Assembly: GCF_002217395.1 (NCBI RefSeq)
Contig: NZ_MUHD01000016.1
Location: forward strand, 189,860 to 253,859
Reading direction: 5' to 3'
DNA: 64,000 nt
Source of the DNA: Flavobacterium plurextorum
Lineage (GTDB): Bacteria > Bacteroidota > Bacteroidia > Flavobacteriales > Flavobacteriaceae
The position numbers and the translations under genes are program-made. Shown here piece by piece: positions 59,386 through 64,000 of this stretch. The notes below the pieces were generated by a model. The model saw nothing but the letters and a program-made list of their open reading frames with translations. It was not told where the DNA came from and did not search any database. Each line of letters opens with the position of its first letter. The first letter of the stretch is position 1.

Positions 59386-60405
59386 TTAAATATTTGCAAT
59401 ATCAAGAACGACTCGTCCTTCAATCTGACCTTTTTTCATTTTATCAAAAACAGTATTAATGTTTTCCAGTTTTTCGGCTGTTACAGTAGCTTTTACCTTT
59501 CCTTCGGTGGCAAATTCTATTGCTTCTTTCATATCCTTACGAGTACCAACGATAGAGCCGCGAATTGTAATTCGGTTCAAAACCGTATCAAAAATTGATA
59601 AATCAAAATTACCTGGCGGAAGTCCGTTGAGTGCCATTGTACCTTTTCTCCTTAAGGTTTCAAGACCTTGCTTGAAAGCTATAGGAGAAACTGCAGTTAC
59701 CAATGCCCCATGCATTCCACCGACTTCCTTTTTTAAATATTCTCCAGGATTTTGATTTTTTGCATTAACTACCAAATCTGCACCCAGTTTTTTTGCTAGG
59801 TTAAGTTTATCATCTGCAACATCAATAGCCGCAACATGCATTCCCATTGCCTTAGCGTATTGAACAGCAACGTGTCCTAATCCGCCAATTCCAGAAATTG
59901 CAACCCATTCGCCAGGTTTTACTTCTGTTTCTTTGAGACCTTTATAAACAGTAACTCCAGCACAAAGTATCGGAGCCATTTCCATAAAATTTACATTTGA
60001 AGGTAAAATTCCAACATATCTTGCATCAGCAATTACAAATTCGGCAAAACCACCGTCTACACTATAACCGCCATTTTGCTGACTGTCGCATAATGTTTCC
60101 CATCCAGTAATACATTGATCACAGCCTCCGCAAGCGCTGTAAAGCCAAGGCACTCCTACAGCATCACCTTCCTTAACATTTTTCACATCTTGACCTACTG
60201 CTGCAACATAACCTACAGCTTCGTGTCCGGGAATTAACGGCATTTTTGGTTTTACCGGCCAATCGCCTTCAACGGCGTGCAAATCTGTGTGACAAACACC
60301 GCTTGCAATCACTTTTACAAGAATTTCATTTCTTCCCGGTCGTTTTACTTCAACTTCTTCAATTTTTAAAAGAGAACCAAATTCTCTAATAACTGCTGCT
60401 TTCAT
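59386..60405 (-). CDS. adhP: Zinc-dependent alcohol dehydrogenase (AdhP type)
   Basis: This 339-residue medium-chain dehydrogenase oxidises primary alcohols with NAD. The catalytic zinc residues lie in [16 protein letters not shown] and IPGHEAVG, and the structural zinc cysteines in [18 protein letters not shown]. The Rossmann motif is [18 protein letters not shown] chose ATG 60405 ([10 protein letters not shown]), the family N-terminus; the frame extends to 60444, and 60420 is also possible. It pairs with the aldehyde dehydrogenase 89 bp upstream, forming an alcohol-to-acid route under the AraC regulator. Confidence 0.92.
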   Translation of the reverse strand: MKAAVIREFGSLLKIEEVEVKRPGRNEILVKVIASGVCHTDLHAVEGDWPVKPKMPLIPGHEAVGYVAAVGQDVKNVKEGDAVGVPWLYSACGGCDQCITGWETLCDSQQNGGYSVDGGFAEFVIADARYVGILPSNVNFMEMAPILCAGVTVYKGLKETEVKPGEWVAISGIGGLGHVAVQYAKAMGMHVAAIDVADDKLNLAKKLGADLVVNAKNQNPGEYLKKEVGGMHGALVTAVSPIAFKQGLETLRRKGTMALNGLPPGNFDLSIFDTVLNRITIRGSIVGTRKDMKEAIEFATEGKVKATVTAEKLENINTVFDKMKKGQIEGRVVLDIANI

Positions 60406-60493
60406 TGTTTTTGGTAACATAACAAAGATTGATTTAATGAGCATAATAATTAAATTATTATGCTCAGGTTTATATTAATAGGGATAATGTTTT

Positions 60494-61999
60494 CTAGAAG
60501 AAACCTAATTTCTTTTTATCGTAAGAAATAAGCATGTTTTTTGTCTGACGATATTGACTCAGCATCATTTTATGATTCTCACGCCCAATTCCAGATTGTT
60601 TGTAACCTCCAAATGGCGCTCCTGCTGGATATGAATGATATTGATTAATCCAAACACGTCCAGATTGAATTGCTCTTGGAACTTGGTAGATTTCATGAGC
60701 ATCACGTGTCCATACTCCTGCTCCCAATCCGTACATTGTATCGTTTGCAATTTCGATAGCTTCTTCGGTAGTTTTAAAAGTTGTTACTGCCAAGACTGGC
60801 CCAAAAATCTCTTCCTGAAAAATTCTCATTTTGTTATGACCTTTAAATAGCGTTGGTTTTATGTAATAACCACCTTCAAGATCGCCGCCTAAATGATTCG
60901 CATCACCTCCTGTTAATAATTCTGCACCTTCTTCTTTACCTAATTTTATATAGGACATGATTTTTTCTTTCTGAACTAATGATGTCTGTGCTCCAATCAT
61001 AGTGGATTTATCTAACGGATTTCCAGCGATTATAGCTTCAGTTCTTTCAATTACTTTGGCAATAAACTTGTCATAAATATCTTCATGAACTAATAATCTT
61101 GACGGACAAGTACAAATTTCACCTTGGTTTAAAGCGAATAAAACTGCACCTTCAATGGCTTTATCAAAGAAATCATCATCATGATCTGCTACTGATGGAA
61201 AGAAAATATTTGGAGATTTCCCTCCCAATTCTAAAGTTACTGGAATAATATTCTCCGTTGCATATTGCATTACTAAACGTCCTGTTGTTGTAGATCCTGT
61301 AAATGCTGCTTTTGAAACTTTTTTATTGGTAACCAATGGACGACCAAGCTCAGCACCAAAACCATTCACAATGTTTAAGACTCCCGGAGGAAGAATATCT
61401 CCAATAAGTTCCATTAACACCATAATAGATATAGGTGTACTTTCGGCTGGTTTTAAAACTATTGTATTTCCTGCTGCAAGAGCTGGAGCTATTTTCCAAA
61501 CAGCCATTAAAATTGGAAAATTCCACGGAATAATCTGAGCAACGACACCTAATGGTTCGCTTAAAGCTATAGAAACTGTCTGCGAATCCAATTCGGCAAT
61601 CGAGCTTTCTTCGGCACGTATTACACCTGCAAAATATCTAAAATGATCTATTGCCAGCGGAATATCGGCAGCAAGAGTTTCACGAATAGGTTTTCCGTTA
61701 TCTACAGTTTCAACAGTTGCTATGTATTCTAGATTATCTTCAATCTTTTGTGCAATTTTATTTAGTAAAATGCTTCGTTCTGTAACCGATGTTTTTCCCC
61801 AAGTCTTAAATGCTTCATGTGCTGCGTCTACAGCTTTTTCTAAATCTTCTTTGCCTGAGTGAGCCGCCTTGGTAAACACCTTTCCATCTATTGGAGAAAC
61901 TACGTCAAAATATTCTCCTGAAATTGGAGCTGTAAATTTTCCGTTTATATAATTGTCATATTTTGCCTTAAATTCAGGTCTTTGTGTGGTTGTGCTCAT
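60494..61999 (-). CDS. NAD-dependent aldehyde dehydrogenase
   Basis: This 501-residue enzyme oxidises aldehydes to acids (acetaldehyde type ExaC/AldB-like). It shows the conserved [23 protein letters not shown], the active-site [11 protein letters not shown] with catalytic Glu, and [12 protein letters not shown] with the nucleophilic Cys. I chose the ATG at 61999 ([14 protein letters not shown]); the longer frame to 62065 would place the start upstream of the -7 motif at 62024-62031. It is coupled in position with adhP and DUF779. Confidence 0.93.
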   Translation of the reverse strand: MSTTTQRPEFKAKYDNYINGKFTAPISGEYFDVVSPIDGKVFTKAAHSGKEDLEKAVDAAHEAFKTWGKTSVTERSILLNKIAQKIEDNLEYIATVETVDNGKPIRETLAADIPLAIDHFRYFAGVIRAEESSIAELDSQTVSIALSEPLGVVAQIIPWNFPILMAVWKIAPALAAGNTIVLKPAESTPISIMVLMELIGDILPPGVLNIVNGFGAELGRPLVTNKKVSKAAFTGSTTTGRLVMQYATENIIPVTLELGGKSPNIFFPSVADHDDDFFDKAIEGAVLFALNQGEICTCPSRLLVHEDIYDKFIAKVIERTEAIIAGNPLDKSTMIGAQTSLVQKEKIMSYIKLGKEEGAELLTGGDANHLGGDLEGGYYIKPTLFKGHNKMRIFQEEIFGPVLAVTTFKTTEEAIEIANDTMYGLGAGVWTRDAHEIYQVPRAIQSGRVWINQYHSYPAGAPFGGYKQSGIGRENHKMMLSQYRQTKNMLISYDKKKLGFF

Positions 62000-62023
62000 A
62001 ATTAGTAAATTTTTGATTTGTAT

Positions 62024-62031
62024 CAAATTTA
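62024..62031 (-). promoter_or_regulatory. -7 promoter motif for the aldehyde dehydrogenase operon
   Basis: On the minus strand TAAATTTG fits TAnnTTTG and lies about 25 nt before the ATG at 61999. It excludes the longer frame from 62065. Confidence 0.5.
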
Positions 62032-62237
62032 GTTTCATAATTAGAAACAGAATAGCATTATTCATTCATCTAATAGCACAAAAATTACACATTCGTTTTT
62101 TTATCTAATTTTTAATGAATTTTTATTAAAAAATTAATACTAAATATGACTATATACTGATCGTTAGTGATTTAGTTTAAAAAATGTCTTACTCGAAAAA
62201 ACCAAATAAATTGTTTCTTACTACAATGCGCAATTCT

Positions 62238-62245
62238 TATATTTG
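62238..62245 (+). promoter_or_regulatory. -7 promoter motif of pheT
   Basis: TATATTTG fits TAnnTTTG and lies 29 nt before the ATG. A TTG at 62211-62213 is 24 nt upstream, slightly longer than usual spacing. Confidence 0.5.
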
Positions 62246-62274
62246 TAACCTCATACAAGAATAATAAAGCTAAC

Positions 62275-64000
62275 ATGAAAATATCTTACAACTGGTTAAA
62301 ACAATTCATTAAAACAGATTGGACATCTGCGGAAACTTCAGAATTACTGACAGATTTAGGTCTTGAGGTTGAAGTTGTCGAAAAATACCAATCTATTAAA
62401 GGCGGTTTAGAAGGGGTTGTTGTAGGACACGTACTGACTTGCGAAAAACACCCTGATGCCGACAGATTAAAAGTTACAACTGTAAATATTGGTTTAGAAG
62501 CGCCTATACAAATTGTTTGCGGTGCTGCAAATGTTGCTGCTGGACAAAAAGTTCCGGTTGCAACTATTGGAACTGTTTTATACGATAAAGACGGCGGTGA
62601 TTTTACTATTAAAAAAGGTAAGATACGCGGACAGGAAAGTCACGGAATGATTTGTGCCGAAGATGAGTTAGGTCTTGGTACTGGTCATGACGGAATTATG
62701 GTTCTAGACGATAAACTAGTTCCGGGAACTCCAGCTGCTGAAGTTTTTCAAATTACAAATGATGAAGTTTTTGAAATTGGATTAACACCAAATCGTGCTG
62801 ATGCGATGAGTCATTATGGTACTGCACGTGATTTAAGAGCAGGAATGCTGCAGCGTGGTGTAAACATAGAGTTAATTACACCTTCTGTAAGTAACTTTAG
62901 AGTGGATATGCGTACGCTTAAAATCGATGTTAATGTCGAGGAACCTCTTTTGGCTCCAAGATATTGTGGTGTAACCATTTCAGGAATTACAGTACAAGAA
63001 TCTCCAAGCTGGTTACAAGATCGTTTGAAAGCCATTGGTTTAACTCCAAAAAACAATATTGTTGACGTTACTAATTATGTATTGCACGAGTTAGGTCAAC
63101 CTCTGCATGCTTTTGATGCTGCAAAAATTAACGGAAAAGTTATTGTAAAAACACTTCCTGAGGGAACAAAATTCACAACTTTAGACGATGTTGAAAGAAC
63201 ATTACACAAAGAGGATTTGATGATCTGCGACGAAAAAGGACCACTTTGTATTGCAGGAGTTTTTGGAGGTAAAAAATCTGGTGTTTCTGAAAGTACAACT
63301 ACTATATTCCTTGAAAGTGCTTATTTTGATGCTGTAAGTGTTCGTAAAACGGCAAAAAGACATCAATTAAATACTGATGCTTCTTTTAGATTTGAAAGAG
63401 GTATTGATCCAACTATTACTGAATATGCTTTAAAACGTGCTGCGCTTTTAATTCAAGAAGTGGCAGGTGGAAAAATAACTTCGGATGTTATAGAAGTTTA
63501 TCCTAAAAAAGTAGAAGATTTTGCTGTTTTGTTGAATTTCAGCCATGTTTCGAAAATTATTGGACAGGAAATTCCAAAAGATACCATCAAAAAAATACTA
63601 GTTTCTTTAGATATTAAAGTAAACAGTGTTTCTGATTCAGGTTTAGGACTTACTATTCCTGCTTATCGTGTAGATGTACAGCGTGAAATTGATGTAATTG
63701 AAGAAATTCTAAGAGTTTACGGTTACAACAATATTAATTTCTCTAAGAAATTCAATGCAACAGTTGCTAATTCGCCAAGAACAGAAGATTATAAAGTACA
63801 AAATACAATCGCTTCACAATTGAATTCACAAGGTTTTCATGAAATGATGGCGAACTCTTTGACAACGGCTTCGTATGCAAAATTATCGGCTTCTTTAAAA
63901 GAAGAGCATAATGTTTTAATGTTAAACCCATTGAGCAGTGATTTGGCAGCGTTACGTCAATCTTTATTGTTTTCTGGACTTGAAGCTGTTTCATACAATA
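62275..64000 (+). CDS. pheT: Phenylalanyl-tRNA synthetase beta subunit (partial, runs off the window)
   Basis: The frame from ATG 62275 stays open to the end of the window, giving the first 575 residues of a protein that normally has about 800. It begins MKISYNWLKQFIKTDW, then the tRNA-binding OB domain (VVVGHVLTCEKHPDADRLK, VCGAANVAAGQKV). The editing domain (B3/B4) follows with NIVDVTNYVLHELGQPLHAFD, CIAGVFGGKKSGVSE and SFRFERGIDP, and the B5 domain with YRVDVQREIDVIEEILRVYGY. It charges tRNA-Phe together with PheS, which is not in this window. Confidence 0.97.
   Translation, partial: MKISYNWLKQFIKTDWTSAETSELLTDLGLEVEVVEKYQSIKGGLEGVVVGHVLTCEKHPDADRLKVTTVNIGLEAPIQIVCGAANVAAGQKVPVATIGTVLYDKDGGDFTIKKGKIRGQESHGMICAEDELGLGTGHDGIMVLDDKLVPGTPAAEVFQITNDEVFEIGLTPNRADAMSHYGTARDLRAGMLQRGVNIELITPSVSNFRVDMRTLKIDVNVEEPLLAPRYCGVTISGITVQESPSWLQDRLKAIGLTPKNNIVDVTNYVLHELGQPLHAFDAAKINGKVIVKTLPEGTKFTTLDDVERTLHKEDLMICDEKGPLCIAGVFGGKKSGVSESTTTIFLESAYFDAVSVRKTAKRHQLNTDASFRFERGIDPTITEYALKRAALLIQEVAGGKITSDVIEVYPKKVEDFAVLLNFSHVSKIIGQEIPKDTIKKILVSLDIKVNSVSDSGLGLTIPAYRVDVQREIDVIEEILRVYGYNNINFSKKFNATVANSPRTEDYKVQNTIASQLNSQGFHEMMANSLTTASYAKLSASLKEEHNVLMLNPLSSDLAALRQSLLFSGLEAVSYN

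Overview
The window looks like a chromosomal segment of a Flavobacterium-like member of the Bacteroidota. The base composition is AT-rich, and the -7 promoter motif of the TAnnTTTG type recurs upstream of genes. Shine-Dalgarno sites are inconspicuous, and typical families of the group are present (CAL67264-type membrane protein, HsdR_N next to holA, DUF6155, split proline dehydrogenase, arginine decarboxylase next to a deoxyhypusine synthase-like enzyme).

Layout. Positions 1-10.7 kb are housekeeping: recQ, a polyamine operon (arginine decarboxylase, deoxyhypusine synthase-like protein, acidic protein), aroB, proline dehydrogenase, and a degenerate DnaQ-like exonuclease paired with a cNMP-binding/CBS/DUF294 protein. 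Positions 10.96-18.77 kb hold the most interesting object. It is a compact element of about 7.8 kb bounded by a 21-nt direct repeat (20 of 21 identical) that resembles the core of a Xer/dif site. It has no integrase, terminase or tail genes. It carries a Rep_trans-type rolling-circle initiator, a tiny possible DNA-binding protein, and five 10-bp-phased repeats. A tightly packed structural cassette follows: a candidate capsid protein, several small membrane proteins, and a P5-like muralytic protein with a membrane anchor. I read it as an integrated genome of a small tailless, membrane-containing, rolling-circle phage of the FLiP / Cellulophaga phi48:2 kind. An accessory module lies at its right end, and one gene in it is a paralogue of a host gene just outside the element.

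Positions 18.8-34 kb carry a membrane coiled-coil protein, the host paralogue, a Bcr/CflA transporter, type II NADH dehydrogenase, two helicases, an MscS channel, EttA, HolA, an HsdR_N protein, a glycosyltransferase and an OmpA lipoprotein. Positions 34-50.6 kb carry TsaC, UvrD/PcrA, a TSUP transporter, a SIMPL protein, patatin and an M1 aminopeptidase. The aminopeptidase is preceded by, and overlaps by 4 nt, a REP-associated tyrosine transposase whose own reading frame contains two REP-like palindromes. After these come a Dph6-like protein, DUF1697, RecG, a PAS protein and a membrane protein with a HisKA-like tail lacking its histidine. Positions 51-56.8 kb are an RND efflux operon (membrane-fusion protein, HAE1 pump, TolC) with a bestrophin. 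Positions 57.8-62 kb are an AraC regulator with DUF779, a zinc alcohol dehydrogenase and an aldehyde dehydrogenase. The window ends inside pheT.

Several families of short inverted repeats recur between genes (40-143, 24552-24604, 58743-58886; TTTCAAG-type repeats at three loci; GC-rich hairpins at 37471 and 43237). No rRNA, tRNA or CRISPR array was seen. All family assignments come from reading motifs in the translations; no database search was possible.
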